64,000 nt of DNA, from the NCBI RefSeq assembly GCF_040054535.1, contig NC_090795.1, forward strand, positions 4,625,501-4,689,500, written 5' to 3'. This DNA comes from Antennarius striatus. Its lineage: Eukaryota > Chordata > Actinopteri > Lophiiformes > Antennariidae. Shown here piece after piece: positions 48,601 through 61,189 of this stretch. Within the stretch, counting starts at the first letter, position 1; each line of letters begins with the position of its first letter. The notes beneath the pieces are model-generated. The model made no database searches. It was not told the origin of the DNA and saw nothing but the letters and a program-made list of their open reading frames with translations. The translations under genes and the position numbers were made by a program.

Positions 48601-49531
48601 ATGCAGCAGGGCGGTGAAGCTGTCAGGTGTGCTGTCCCTGGAATATCATCACTTTAAGTACTCAAGGTCGCTGCCAGTCTCCACACGGGAAAGTCTTTGC
48701 TGGGGGGGTGAAGGAGCTGGGCGGGTGGCCAGTCCTCTCTTCTGCCCATTACAGACTAACAAGCCAAGTACCACCCCCCCATAATAAATTGATCCACTGC
48801 AGTAATGTATTCAAATGTCCCATGTTTTAGTTGCCAACTAGTTTTTGCAGTTGACAGACTTCACTTTAAGAATGAATACATGAAAATTCCGAAATCAAGA
48901 CCCAAATAAAAGCTTCATTCCTGCGTAATTCTGCTTTACTATTTAACAATGCTCGTGCGTTATGTGAAATGTACTCCTGGTCGTGACTGCAAACAAGGAC
49001 ATCACCGTTGCTAGGCAGCAAGGATGGTTTGTATGATCCAAGCGGCTGATTAATCAATACAGAAAATAATCCATTTAATCAAATTATAATTTGCTGTCAT
49101 CCAGTAGAAAAAAAAGGAAAATTCAGCTTTTATATCAACACACAAATCATCCTTATCAATAGTACACTCATGATTTATAGGAATTAATACCCCGCTTACC
49201 CACAATGCATTGCACAGAGCATCAATGGGTCAGTGATGCCTCCTTTCCTTCCTTGTTACCTGCAGAGGTTTTGAAGCCCTACGTTGGAGCTGAAGCCAAG
49301 CGTTTGGAGCTGTTTGCCCGAAGTCTTCACCCCGGATGGACCAGCTGGGGCAACGAGGTGCTCAAATTTCAGCACACAAGCTATTTCAACGTGACACCAA
49401 CAGACGATGGAGGGAGCATCCCTGAAGGCGAGGCCGCAAACGGCACGACGGCCAAAGCCGATGTCACACCGGTGTTGAGTTCACCCGGAGAGTCGTGTCC
49501 TCCACGCCACCGTCCCGTCGCCGTGGACTGA
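42656..49531 (+). CDS. mettl4: METTL4, MT-A70 family N6-adenine methyltransferase
   Basis: METTL4 methylates adenine N6: the m6Am site of U2 snRNA is documented, DNA 6mA is debated. The eight coding exons are 42656-42886, 44244-44309, 44478-44832, 45046-45115, 45247-45421, 45500-45606, 45705-45790 and 49266-49531. They total 1356 nt, or 451 residues. The ATG at 42656 (MSVVCGNSHGW) matches the family start; the GTG at 42653 just precedes it. A basic patch (RRKRRHHELNQGE) opens the conserved part, and the catalytic DPPW lies at residues 228-231 (FDLIVIDPPWENKSVKR). Downstream family motifs are TWVTNRQ, EWLWVKV, FPLDSNHKKPYE and LELFARSLHPGWTSWGNEVLKFQH. The C-terminus runs about 45 residues past the conserved end in a Gly/Thr/Pro-rich tail. 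Confidence 0.96.
42894..42920 (+). repeat. (CTG)9 trinucleotide repeat
   Basis: Nine uninterrupted CTG units sit at the 5' end of mettl4 intron 1, about 490 bases from the smchd1 start codon on the other strand. Confidence 0.95.
43300..43620. repeat. Dispersed repeat, copy B, with nested hairpins
   Basis: It shares with 19125-19600 the block GACCTTGACCTTGAG, CTAGGTCAAGGTC and ACTTTTGTACA, and the later GGATGTTGCAGTCTGTG. Unlike copy A it holds two hairpins: GTAAGACCATA/TATGGTCTTAC (43481-43491, 43514-43524) and CTGAGAGTATCAC/GTGATACTCTCAG (43538-43550, 43558-43570). Confidence 0.6.
45046..45421 (+). CDS. mettl4: mettl4 catalytic exons (DPPW)
   Basis: Exons 45046-45115 and 45247-45421 hold the S-adenosylmethionine/adenine catalytic motif DPPW (residues 228-231) and the following substrate-side segment (TSPNCLVATWVTNRQ, HLRFVRDELYPHW). 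The motif is complete, so an active enzyme is expected. Confidence 0.95.
45791..49265 (+). other. mettl4: mettl4 intron 7
   Basis: At 3.5 kb this intron is by far the longest in mettl4; introns 3-6 are all under 220 bases. It is AT-rich with long non-repetitive stretches. No exon was supported. Confidence 0.5.
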
Positions 49532-50331
49532 ACATTTCTTGTCACATTAGTGTTTTATTGTGTTTTAACCCGAACTAATTCTGAACGGGATCCTTTTGAT
49601 CTGTCTTTCTCCTGCGTGTGGGGCCTTTTCATTTCTGTTTTTGAGTCAGGGTGTGTTTTCATAAGGTAGCGATTCATGCTGTTGCTGCATGCGGAGATGA
49701 AAGTGCATTTCTTCAGATACGATTTTAATTTCCCCACTTTGCATTTAGAAAAAACAGAACTCAAGGTTTTATTTATTATTTCTGGCTTTTAGCAACTTTG
49801 GCACGATATGCATCTCGAGGATGATGAAATATTTCCATTTTTTACTCATTTTATGCTGCATTTCAAAATGTTTCCAACTCCTAATGAAAGAAACTTTCAT
49901 TCATTTTTGTTTGAGCCCCCACCCTGTTCTACCTTTTTGTGTTTTGACACCTTCTTCCCCACGTCGCCCTCCCCAGTCATCAGCGTAGCCATTAATCTGC
50001 CTTTTTCCGATTGGTTGAGGTCTCCCCGATGAGTCTGAGGTCTCAAGAGGGGGGGGGGGGTGGGCAGCGTGGTGGTGATGTGGAGATGAGCAAGGCTGTC
50101 TTTAAGGCAGGAAGGGGGGGGTGAGTTATGGCAGCAGCAGTCCGCATCGCGGCTAATGAAGCCAGGGTGTGACTTCAGCACAATTATTTACGCATTACAT
50201 CGTCATGCTGTCTTTAATACAAATGTACTCTGAATTATCAGGGTGTCTGTCCTTGTTTGAACTGGATGCAATAATTTTTTTGATGCACAGATCTCTTGAA
50301 AAAGAGATCTAGATCTACTTTTTAAAATAAA
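49532..50331 (+). other. mettl4: mettl4 3' UTR with hairpin and AATAAA
   Basis: The first canonical AATAAA after the mettl4 stop is at 50326-50331. Sixteen to thirty-seven bases before it lies a perfect 9-bp hairpin with a GAAA loop (50289-50310). The length of the UTR is inferred only from this signal. Confidence 0.45.
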
Positions 50332-53300
50332 AGTTACATGGAAAATGTATAACTGTCCACACTGTTCTGTGCAGCTATTTCTTGTTATCTAATCAGACTA
50401 CAGTTATAATGGCAGGAAGAGAGATAGTTGAGTTTAATCAGCAAGAACTCAAAGTTAGTGACAGATTTCCTGCAGAAGTCCTGACATCAGAAATGTTGAG
50501 GCACCAGTTTTGTCTTCTTCTTTTTTTTTGCGCTTTGTCTTTTAAGATTTTAAAACCAGCAATATACAATCTTTTGCTTTAATGCAGCGTTATAAAATTT
50601 GAGATTGTGCATTGGCTTTTATAAACCTCGCTTGCACAATGCGTCATTGTTGTCTGCAATGTTTTGGTGAAATGGAAGCTGATTGCTTATCCATCCTGTT
50701 TCCTTTGCAAACATATAATATATGTGGAGGTTTACTTTGGAGGGTATCAACAATAATGCTGTCTTTGCCATGGCGACACTGAATGAATGAAAATATGGAG
50801 GGGAAATGAGTTTGGACTCCTAAATACAAATGGTTTTATTTCCCTTTCTAGTGAAAATGAAACTATTTGATGATAGAAATAATTCTACTGAGATGTTAGC
50901 CATTCATTGCGGAATGTGCTTTCATTTAATAAGACAAATTGGACATTCATTTAAGCCGTTCAGAGGTCAAACAGACGTTGTTGAAAGGACATATCTGTGA
51001 TTGAAGGGGTGTTCCTTTTAAATGTGAAACGGCTTAATTCGGTAGGGGGTCAAATGTTACGGGTGAAATGTCTTTTGTGACATGGTGTTGCAGAGGTATT
51101 CAGCCACGACGGAGATTTTTTAACATCGTGTTCCTAAAGAGATGAAAGAAAGACTCGCGCCTGATCCGTGAAAAGGAATGAACATTCCACAAAGTAATTG
51201 ATTTACACATATAACACACTCAGACTCCCCATAATGCTTTTTATTACCGTGGATACGTTCCATCCTCACGCTCACACACACTTAATTTATCACACATCAA
51301 GCTTGTCAGACAGGAAATATCTGCGACACTTCATCTACTGAAATTTAAATTTATCACTTTTTGTGCAGAACTCTCTATATCTAGTCTAGATGCCTGTCTG
51401 AGCTCCAGCTTATGACATCATCACTGTCTGCCTGCATCTGACCTTTTCCCTATCCTCATTGCTGACATTATTTGGAATGATTTTAAAGCTAATGCGAAGC
51501 TGTCCTCTGGTATTATGATGTGCTGTTAAAGAGTTGTTAGCTGGAAAAGAAAGTTTTCTTTTCCACTACCATTCTGTGTTGTCATGAGGGCCTCTGAAAA
51601 AAGAAATATTGGGTGAGGTCATCCCTGCTAAATACATCCAGTGTTTCCGTAAACGCTCGCACTGCATTTCAGACTCGTCTCACCGTCATTGTCCTCTTCC
51701 TCCAGGCACCATTAAATGGAGAGTGTCAAATTCAAGATGAAGAACCATGGTGAAGACCTTTCTTTCTTTCGCCGTCGCATATTTTGCTCGAGACGTGTTA
51801 TGCCACGTTTGCAGCTCTGGAGCAGGAGCAGGTTGGCTTCAAACCTGATGGCTTTGTGGGCATTTGTGTGGACATGGAGGACTAAGAGCTTTCATGCATC
51901 AGATAATGCAATTTTTTTTATTTTTTTTTTCCGTGCAGTGAAATTCTTCTCAACCTCAAATGGGAACCACAGAGAACATCATCAGGTCAGCTTCATCCCT
52001 TTCGGAGGCTGATTGCCTTTAGATGACCAGTGAAAATTATATTTGATGCTTGAGTTTGCAGATGAGTGCAAAGAGAAACCGCTTTTCCGGATGCTTTACC
52101 AGTGAAGTGAAAAATTCAAAATTGCCCAAATTCACTGCCAAGAATATTCAATATTTCTATCTTTAGCAGCATTTAATGAATGGCAATTATTTGGCTTTGC
52201 TTCAAACTCCAACTTCTCTGAAGTTGCAGAACTTGTGAGAGACTGATTTTGAGACTGTCTCATGTTTCCAATAGTAAATTTCCAGTCATATTTCCCATGA
52301 AAATGTTGTTTTAAGTAGTCAGAAGCATCATTAACAACTTTGCACACAGAGGGAAAAACAAACCCTTTGGTTTAGAGACAACCTTGCAGCAAACTGGCAG
52401 CCGTCACGGCAAGATCTCCCAGAGATGATAATTATTTCCTAGGAGATGCTGCTTCTCTGCGTCTGTCCCAAACCTCCGGCCCTTTCCTTCGTTTAGACAC
52501 ATTTCCAGCTATGAACGAGCAGCGGCGCTTAGTTAGTAGTTTCATCAGTCAGCCTCATCAGAGAGAATGTGAAAGCTGGAGTTTGCAGGCATTTGGAACA
52601 ACTCCCCCAGTGTGAAGTTATTAGCAGAAACTCTGATGTTTAGTGCATGTTCTTACATTTACAATGCAGACTTCGTGTTCAAAGTGAACACAGTTTCTCT
52701 CCTATGAGGTAGACAATACAGCAAATAAAGCAAATCTTTCTTTTTTTTAATTCTAATTCAGTTTGTTAATGTGAATTATATCCTTCCCGATATTTATTTT
52801 TCATAAAACAGGCAGCGTGGTGGACTTTGATTTCCTTTCTGATGCGTATTCAGATAATAATTTCATCTCCTCCAAGGATTCATCTGCTTCTAAATTTAAA
52901 ATGAGGAGAATGAGAGGAATCAAACAGAACACTTTGTGGAGTATATTAAATGTTCTTAAGACTCTGTTAACATAATCTGATTCAAGACGCTGCTATGTAC
53001 TTTATTAAATGTTTCAAAGTCACTCGGTGGACCAGATATATCTGGCCATCATTAAATATACATATGAAGAGAGGAGAAGGAGAGCTGAGCGTGTTTCAGG
53101 TCTAAATCGAGACACGCTGTAGGACTCATCATTTTGCACGGACACAGATTGCACGCCAGTATTCTGAGCAGGAAACGGTGCTGAAGTACCGCATTATCTG
53201 GATTCACTATGGAACAGCATACACAATGGGAATACCACTGTTGGTCCCAGGGAATGAAATGTCAGGAAAGTTGTAATATAATACATGGAACAAAAGTTTA

Positions 53301-55700
53301 ATTAAAGGTATAGTATCAGATTCAAGGGGATAAAGGCCCTTTTTGCCCCCTCTTTGTCACTGTCTGGGTTTTTCTGAGTTCTACGCATCTCCTGCATCAC
53401 ATCCAGACTCCTATTTGCTGAATGTGAGCGTTTGTACATTTTGTCTTCAAACCAACGACCTGCTGTCCAAGAAAAACTTCCTTCCCTCATGTCGCTCAAA
53501 ATAAATATATGGATATGCTAATGTCTGCAAATTACTGCTCATCCCACCAAAAAACATCTGTCTCATTTGTTAAATCTGACAGTTGATGCGAATATTTCAA
53601 CCGTCACCCGACTCTGATTTACGAGGAGTACAAATGCGACCCAGTCCCGTTCCTCATCCTCAGCTTCTCGCTGGGCGCCGACAGCCTTCAGTTACAGCCA
53701 GGCTTAATGGCGGATGGACAGATGGACAGATTCATCCATATTCATTCATGGGATACCACATGTATCTCGTGTAAATATGTGTCTGTCAGCAAGAAACATG
53801 TGTCAGCGTGTCAATGAAAAGGTGTCAGAGACAAGAAAGTGACTGTTTGAACATCTTGACGAGAGGCCGGTCCAAAATAGTCATTGAAGGAGACATATTG
53901 AGGGATTTTAGCAGCATAGGTGTCAAAATATCTGACAGGTGGATGGCAGCAGATGGGAAATTAGTCTGACAGCTTTACAAAGATTCATGGCAGCTCTCTC
54001 TCGATGTCCTTCCTAACTTTGCTTGCAGTTTGATTCACTTACTCACCTCACTCAGTAGAGTGGTAGTTTAGCACTAAAGAGCAGTAGTAGCACAAGATGA
54101 ATTTGTGAATGGGCAGGAATAATTTTGCACAAGAGACGTCTTGTTATTTTGCTCGGGAAAGCTTTTGTGTCATCTTTAATAATCGTTAGTTCTTCCAGTT
54201 TGCTTCCGTGTCAGCGCCGGCGCCACGTGGCATCACAGCAGATGCCTCGCTGCAGGGAACTCCACGGTGAGAGAGTAGTCCACGAAATCCTGAATCAAAA
54301 TAAATCTATGCAAATATGTAAAATGCCACAGGCTGCATTTTCCAGATGGCATCTCAGAATCCTTTATGACATGGAATTAAGCAGTAGAAAAATGCAAAAA
54401 TTGCATTTGCGTTTGATCATCAGGCCTAATTTGCTCCATGAGGACTGTCATCACTAAGCAAAAGATAAAGAGAGACATGCAGAACATAAGCACAGATAAA
54501 GTCATCTCCCACCTCAAAAATAATGTCTCTGCTTGATGGGAAATAAAACGCAGCAATTAAAGAATGTTTTAGTCCAATGTAAGCAAAGCAACAAACATGG
54601 GAGTCATGCAGGAGGTCTCCCGTGACGACAGCACAGAACCGCCACTGATCCGGTAGACCAACACGCCACAACCTGCAAGTCACGTGACGGGCTCAGACGT
54701 TCATGAATCATCCTTGTGAGGCACTTCTGCAGGTTAAATGCATTTTTTAATTTCCTGTGTGTTGTTTATTTTTCAAATGCTAGGGTGGTATTTGATCAAG
54801 TCGTGATGAGGGGATAAATATACATAAAACAATAATATTTGCCCCAATTGATTGTCAAGTATTGCAAGTTTTGTTATTTCCTGACGGTGTTTCATTCATC
54901 TCCGTCCCGCAGTGACATCAAACTCTCTCTATTCATCCTGCGGTTGTCACCGCTTTGTTAGATTTATTATATTTACCAGACTTCAGTTGTGCCATTACAG
55001 AGGAAATACATTCACACTAAATTATCCTTTCTTCCTTTGGTACAAAATGATTTCCTAAGTGGCTACAGAGAATGAAAACACAGAGGAAGTGTATTCTGTA
55101 ATGGGGCAGATTCTGTGTAAACAGGATTCCACGCTTGCTTGGTTTGTGAAACATCACTGTTTTCTGAAATTAGAGAAGCACGTTTTCATTTCGTGAAGGA
55201 GAATATCATTGTGTTCAGAATGAGGACTGCAAGGCTGGCAGATTGCTGGTAAGAGGCAGCTACCATGATATTCAGAAGGGTTTCCATCAATCACAGTCCT
55301 GGCGGTGTGTCTGTACTCCCACCTCTGCAGTACAGAACCAGTAACCTCTATTTAACTCTGACTTTGGCCTTGAAAGTGGTCAAATCGGTCAGAATATGTC
55401 AATATCACTGTAAATCTAAAAGTATACAAAGAATCTTCAGGACAACCTTTATTACTGATGGACTTCCTCTGATTGGTGTCCTTATGTTGGAAGCTGATGT
55501 TGTAACATTTTAAAAGAAGTAAAAAAAAATTTTAAAAAAAGTTTTATGTTATTATATCCATTACAAAGACACTTAAAAGTCTACTTACCGGTGAATCATC
55601 AAATGCTATCTGGTTGTATTTAATTGCTTTTCCAGATGCTCTTGTTATTGCATCGATTCAAAAAGAAAAATCTCACGTCAGGGCAATGAATTGAAATGTT
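50332..55700. other. Gene-poor region, left part
   Basis: No ORF here combines length, splice sites and family resemblance. The sequence is mostly unique and AT-rich. Stretches such as 52380-52500 have mixed composition that could be conserved non-coding sequence; this is a guess from texture only. Confidence 0.5.
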
Positions 55701-55734
55701 CCTCATTAGTTAATGGAATAGAATAAGAATAGAA

Positions 55735-55965
55735 CATTTACTGACAAGCACACAGGAATTTCCTGTGTGCCTGTCAGTACATACAGTACATACGGTACTG
55801 TGTTGCAGTGGGTAGCACTGTCGTCTTTCATGAGGCTCTGAGATGCGCTGGCCATGTGTTCTGAATGTCTCTTCAAGACTGTAAATCCACTGGGATTGGC
55901 TGCAGCGACCCCTGTGACCCGCGAACATGGAAGAAGTGATTCAGAAAATGAATGAATACCTACCT
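55735..55965. repeat. Degenerate teleost dispersed repeat
   Basis: The text GCAGTGGGTAGCACTGTCGTC followed by GGGATTGGCTGCAGCGACCC and GTGACCCGCGAACATGGAAGAAG matches, from memory, the head and tail of a repeat extremely common in fish genomes, with the middle deleted. The family name is not certain. Confidence 0.6.
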
Positions 55966-56129
55966 ACCTCCCAACCCGCCCGCCTCACAATCTAGTTGTA
56001 GAGAATTTTTCCACTAATCTAATAATCATGTATCATCTGAGGTGATAAACATTTATTTGAGTACAGTGAAATTAATGTACGATTAAAGTTCATTATTTAT
56101 CTTACAGTTTTTAATTACAGTACCTGTAT

Positions 56130-56373
56130 TTTCCGCACGATACTGCGCACTGGACTATAAGGTGCACCTTCAATTTTACCACCTTCTATTTTAAACCTTT
56201 TTCATATATAAAGCGCACTGGATTATAAGGTGCATCTGATTATGAGGTGCACCTTCAATGAATGGCCTATTTCAAAACTTTTCGTAAAGAAGGCCCACTG
56301 GATTATAAGGTGTACTGTCGGTTTTTGAGAAAATTCAAGGCTTTTAGGTGTGCCTTATAGCGGGGAAAATACT
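56130..56373. repeat. MITE-like element with terminal inverted repeats
   Basis: The left end (TATTTTCCGCACGATACTGC) and right end (CCTTATAGCGGGGAAAATACTG) are imperfect inverted copies of each other. Inside, the phrase GGATTATAAGGTGCA (or a close variant) recurs four times. A truncated relative lies at 39410-39500. This is a known texture of vertebrate MITEs; the family was not assigned. Confidence 0.6.
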
Positions 56374-56973
56374 GTAATTATTTTTGATTTATTAATTCTT
56401 ATTTTTTTATGCAATAAGGAAAAGAAAAAGTTCAACATGGCAATAATACTGAACTTACAAAAACCAGATTCATTGTTTCAAGTTTTAAGTCAAAGTCTTT
56501 AAAATGACACACTGAAATAATCCGCCTTGTCATTACAGGTCAGATACAAAGAACTACAGCTACTCACTCCGACACGTGTGGCTTTTATTAACCTACAAAT
56601 TACACTTTCAAATATTTTTGTTCAGTATTGGAGCCTGGATGCCCTGCAGCAGCTGCCATGGTTCATGATCAGCCCCACACTATATCACTTAGCTCCTTAT
56701 TACCCTAACTCCCAACAGCTCACAAATCTGTCTGTGAGTATATCTCCTCTAATGACATCACAATGTCTCTGACAATTTAGAGGAATCTATTTTCTCAGAT
56801 ATTTGTAATTACTCTACCCTCCGGCACCGACCATGGCTGCAAACCAAATTAACCAGCATTCAGGCCTGTCAGTGATGGTAGCATCAGTAGACTTCCTTAA
56901 ATTATGCTTTTAAATATGCTGTCGTTGCCTTTAAGTTCAAGTTAAAGGTTTGTAGTGTAGGGAAGCTGCAGTG

Positions 56974-56996
56974 ACACACACACACACACACACACG
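56974..56996. repeat. (AC)n microsatellite
   Basis: An uninterrupted run of about eleven AC units. Confidence 0.9.
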
Positions 56997-58221
56997 GAGG
57001 AGATATTTTAGAGATGCTTCCTCTTGTGACACTTAATTTTTCTGAGCTGGTGTTAATAATGCCGAGGTGGTGAGGGACCACGCTGCCAACTGGCCCAGCA
57101 AGAGAGAGCGACATGGCAGTGACAGGCCGGGGCACACGGGCCTCAGTGAGTCACTGATATGGGACAGCGATGACGTGCCGTCACTTCAGCGTACGCTCTC
57201 CAGGGCTTCTGGGGGTCTATTTTAGAGAGAGGAGGGACTGAACGTGGAAACTGACTGCAGACTGACACCGAGCAAGTCCACTTCTTATCTTGGAAGAGGC
57301 TTCAGATAAGAAGATGAAGTGAAAGTGAGGCAGTTAAATCTAAAGAAGACTCTTCTTCGTTTTTAGGAAGTGTTGAAATGACAAAATCGTGCAGCGACTG
57401 TAGTGAGTGGGACTCGCATCTGTTGGGAGAAAGGGAGGAAGTTACTGTGGTGCAACGAACACCGCAAAGGAGGAAGGATGGATGGATCAGCAAAATAAGA
57501 CACGTGGGAAAACACTTCTCATGTCCTATTATTTAAATGAGGCTGGTTTCTTTTAACCACACATAAATACTGTCCATGCAAATGTAGCCATGACAGTGAT
57601 GCCTAATGTGGAATCGTCCACTGTAAGTCTACTGAGTTCTGGTGGTTTGCAGGATTTGCAAAATCAAAAAAATTTTTCCAAAATTTTACCACTGAATATA
57701 AAACTCATACATTTGAATATAATAATGATACATGATCAAAATCAGTTCATGCCAGAAAGCTAATGACGTCAAACTGGATGACTACAGAAGCGACTAACAA
57801 GAGCCTATTTAAATCAAGCAAACGCTTCGTCTGAATCTATGAAACCTGGTGGCAATCACATTAATCCAGTGACTTGATTTGTGCTTATTAGTTTACAGCA
57901 GTAGCTGCATGAATAAACAGGAGCCGAGTTTGCTCAGAACTCCTTATCACGCTTGATCGTTGCCTAATTAAGTTCTGTTTCATTTTTATGACGCCTATAA
58001 ATCTGTTTAAAGAGAACAAAGGACCGCAGAGAGGACGGTGACAAGTCTCGACCAAACATCAAACTGATCATAATTTAATTTACTGTGAGAGCACAAGGCA
58101 TAGATGCTTTGTCATTTACTTTATTATTACTGTAATATACATTTTCCTTAAGCGCTTCTGCCCATCTGCAAAGCACCAGTACATCAACTCCATCCTTACG
58201 CAGACACACATTTATCACGCA

Positions 58222-58272
58222 GACCCACTCAAACCTACCAGGGTTTGAGTGGGTCACAAACCCTGGTAGGTT
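58222..58272. repeat. Overlapping perfect inverted repeats
   Basis: GACCCACTCAAACC (58222-58235) pairs with 58242-58255. The overlapping AACCTACCAGGGTTTG (58232-58247) pairs with 58257-58272. The two hairpins are mutually exclusive. Confidence 0.9.
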
Positions 58273-58649
58273 CAACCTCACATCACCTTCTCTCTGGGGT
58301 TCTCCACTGATTTGGAAAATGGGTAAAAAGTCCATTTTGAACTGTTTTTTATTAAGTATTCAGCCCCATTTTCTGATCCGTTGGTCCACTGAGTATTAAT
58401 TGCACCCCATCATTCTCACAGACTTTCTAATGTTTCCTTTGATGTGGTTCCCACCCGCCATGATTGACTCTAAAGGTGCGAGTGAAGTTTGGCAGGGGGG
58501 CAGAAGCCAGAGCATGAAACCACATCATATGTAAAAATATGAGGAATTCATTGGTTGGTTTCAAAATGAAAACCTGATGGGACCACATGAACAAGAGAAA
58601 ATGTTCCTTTTAATGTTAGAAACGTCCTCGTCTATAATGCATCAATCAA

Positions 58650-58667
58650 AAAAAAAAAAAAAAAAAC
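58650..58667. repeat. Poly-A run
   Basis: A homopolymer of about 18 A with no clear retroelement upstream. Confidence 0.85.
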
Positions 58668-60707
58668 GTGCCGAAAGAGTTTTTCTTTTCAAAGAATGTC
58701 CTTGAAATGTGCAAAATAGAACTAAAAATACAGCTAGGTATTCCACCACAAATTGAACACTGATTTACAGGTGAACGTAAAAATATTTTTGGTTTAAACT
58801 GGTTTATTTAAGCTTTGGTCAGAAGACTTCATATTTTGTTTTACCTGAAGAAATCATGATATTATAAATACATTTTTAAAGTATATTGTTGGGTTGTAGT
58901 TTTATGATTCTGAGCAAAAAACGGTTAATAAGTCTAATTTGAGCTTAACCTTAATGATCACGAATCTTCTTGGCGTACAAGGAAATAAAGATGTAAAGGT
59001 TTGACCATTAAGCGATCTTCACAGCGAGAAAATGACTTAATTGGGAACCTTTTGAGTCACTCTGACATTTACTCTAGTCTTAAATAAAGTCTGGTCCAGA
59101 GGAATAACTGCCCCTAAACGCCCACACACTCATAAATACAAATCTTCAATAGCTGTCTGCTATAATCCTCCTGACAGCTGAGAACACTCTCGCTCTTCTT
59201 CAGTCATGTTCTTCGTCTCCTCTCATTCCGGTCAGGTGTTTGGGTGTAGTGTCGCCCCTTTAGAGCTTATGAGCTGTTTGTTTCCTGTGATTCTTTAGTT
59301 ATAAATACCTTAATATAGCAGAGAGTTATGTAACATATCCTATTTTGATTTCCATACCTACCTATGGTCAGAATTCTCAATTTATCTCCAGGGCTTCTCA
59401 GCACGAGTTTATGTTTATTTTTTATATTTTATGAGAGGGTTAGGTTTTTAAGAGGAAAACAACCACAGGTATTTATTCAAGAGGCAGCAGACAGTAGGAC
59501 AAGTAAGCAGACAGACAGGATGACAGGCGACAGGCGAAAGGATCTGACCGCTGGCAGCAGCATCAAAATGTGATGTGGAGTAGATACTCTCATTTTATGG
59601 AAAGAATTTGAATTTATTCGAGCTTCTTAGTCCTGATTAGCTCACTCTAATCAAGAGAAACTGAAACGCCGGTGGAGATTTGCATTTTTGGTTATCTCAA
59701 GACCAGTAGCCGAATAATGACCCTTATATAACATATTAAAAAAAACCTGCTTTCAGACGTAGAAAGTCCAGAAATATAAAATTCTAAATGATGTAAATGT
59801 AGGACATACGCAGTATTTTACCCAGCTCTTTTAAATTTGCTTCACAAATTTGAGACTTTACAATGTTATATTCAATCGATAGATCTCTGAATGACGCTTG
59901 AGAGTCTTACATGTAATGATTAGAAGAAAAGCCCTGAGGAAATCCCACAACTCTCCATGAGGCTTCATCTTCTGCCGAATTATTGTGAGTTTACAAATGC
60001 CAGAAATAATTTGGAGTAGGAGGAATAAGTTTTAACTGAAAACTGGAAGTCATCCTTACTTTTTCCACACATGAAAAGAATTTATCCCAGAGATGAGGGT
60101 CCTCTAACAGATGTGTGTGGTGATGTGAGCTGGCAGCAGAGGGATGGGTCCAGTGCCCTACTTGACCTGTCAAGGCTGGTCTGAAAACTGTTCAATCAAG
60201 CCCGGACATAAAAAACAAATAAAAAAAGAATGCAAAGGGGAATCAAGCATCGAGCGCTTGTATTTTTATCCTAGGGTGTGCACCGGACTTGCTTGTGAAC
60301 ATGAAGCTCCACAGCTTCAGTGAAATGAGCCCCAGAAAGGATGTATGAGGAGACACAAAGAGAGAAAGGCGTATGAGAATAGCTGCACCCCTGGGAAGGC
60401 GTGGGTGATGTTTGTGTCTGGCTGTTGGGTAGATATTCATAGAGAGCGGGGTATCCCTTTGATAACAAGAATCCCTACAAAACAACCTGCATCCTGCAAC
60501 TCTATTTACATTTTATGGAATCGAACATGGATTAGAAAAAAAAAGTCCAAGAGTGCTGCATGACTTCTGTCTAAACCAGGATGGTGATGGACAGACGTAA
60601 AGACGGAGACAATGATGTTTAATAGTTGCCACAAGAATGAGCATCCATTTTCCTGATGGCGAGGTCACCTTGAATGAAGCTGGTTCTGTGAGGAACCAGA
60701 AGAGGTG

Positions 60708-60738
60708 GTGATGATGATGATGGTGATGATGATGATGT

Positions 60739-60797
<59 letters not shown>

Positions 60798-60798
60798 G
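60708..60798. repeat. (GAT)n microsatellite
   Basis: About 30 GAT units with few interruptions. The poly-Ser ORF read on the minus strand is an artefact of the repeat. Confidence 0.95.
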
Positions 60799-61189
60799 TT
60801 GTTCTGGTTCTAGGGGAGGAGGCGGTGAGTCAGGCATCCATAGGAGTCAGCGGAGGTGCGAGTGAGTTGTGCTCCTGCTCCTGAAACCTGTTTGACCGAT
60901 CTAAATGAAGGAACAACCCCGGGGGCGTCTCAGCGGGCAGCAACACCACAATGACACTCAAATACTTTAAAATCTGATAGTTTAACCAAACACAGGACTG
61001 GCATCACTCTGTGGGGGGCTCGGGGTGACATTTGGGTGCAGCTCCAGGAGGGAAGGATGTGCTGCTGTGATGGGAAACAGACGTGTCAGTTTGGAATAAC
61101 AATGTGATACAGACATTTGAGGGAAGCCCGGATCAAGCATGGAGACGCCGCCGTCCTCTCCTGAAAGCCGCAGGGGAGCTCCAATAAGA

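Noticed and set aside
53302-57493. Several 60-110 codon ORFs in the desert
   Set aside because: They have no splice-linked neighbours, no recognised motif, and the lengths expected by chance in 64 kb.
60619-60837. Poly-serine minus-strand ORF
   Set aside because: It is a translation of the GAT repeat with no splice or start context.
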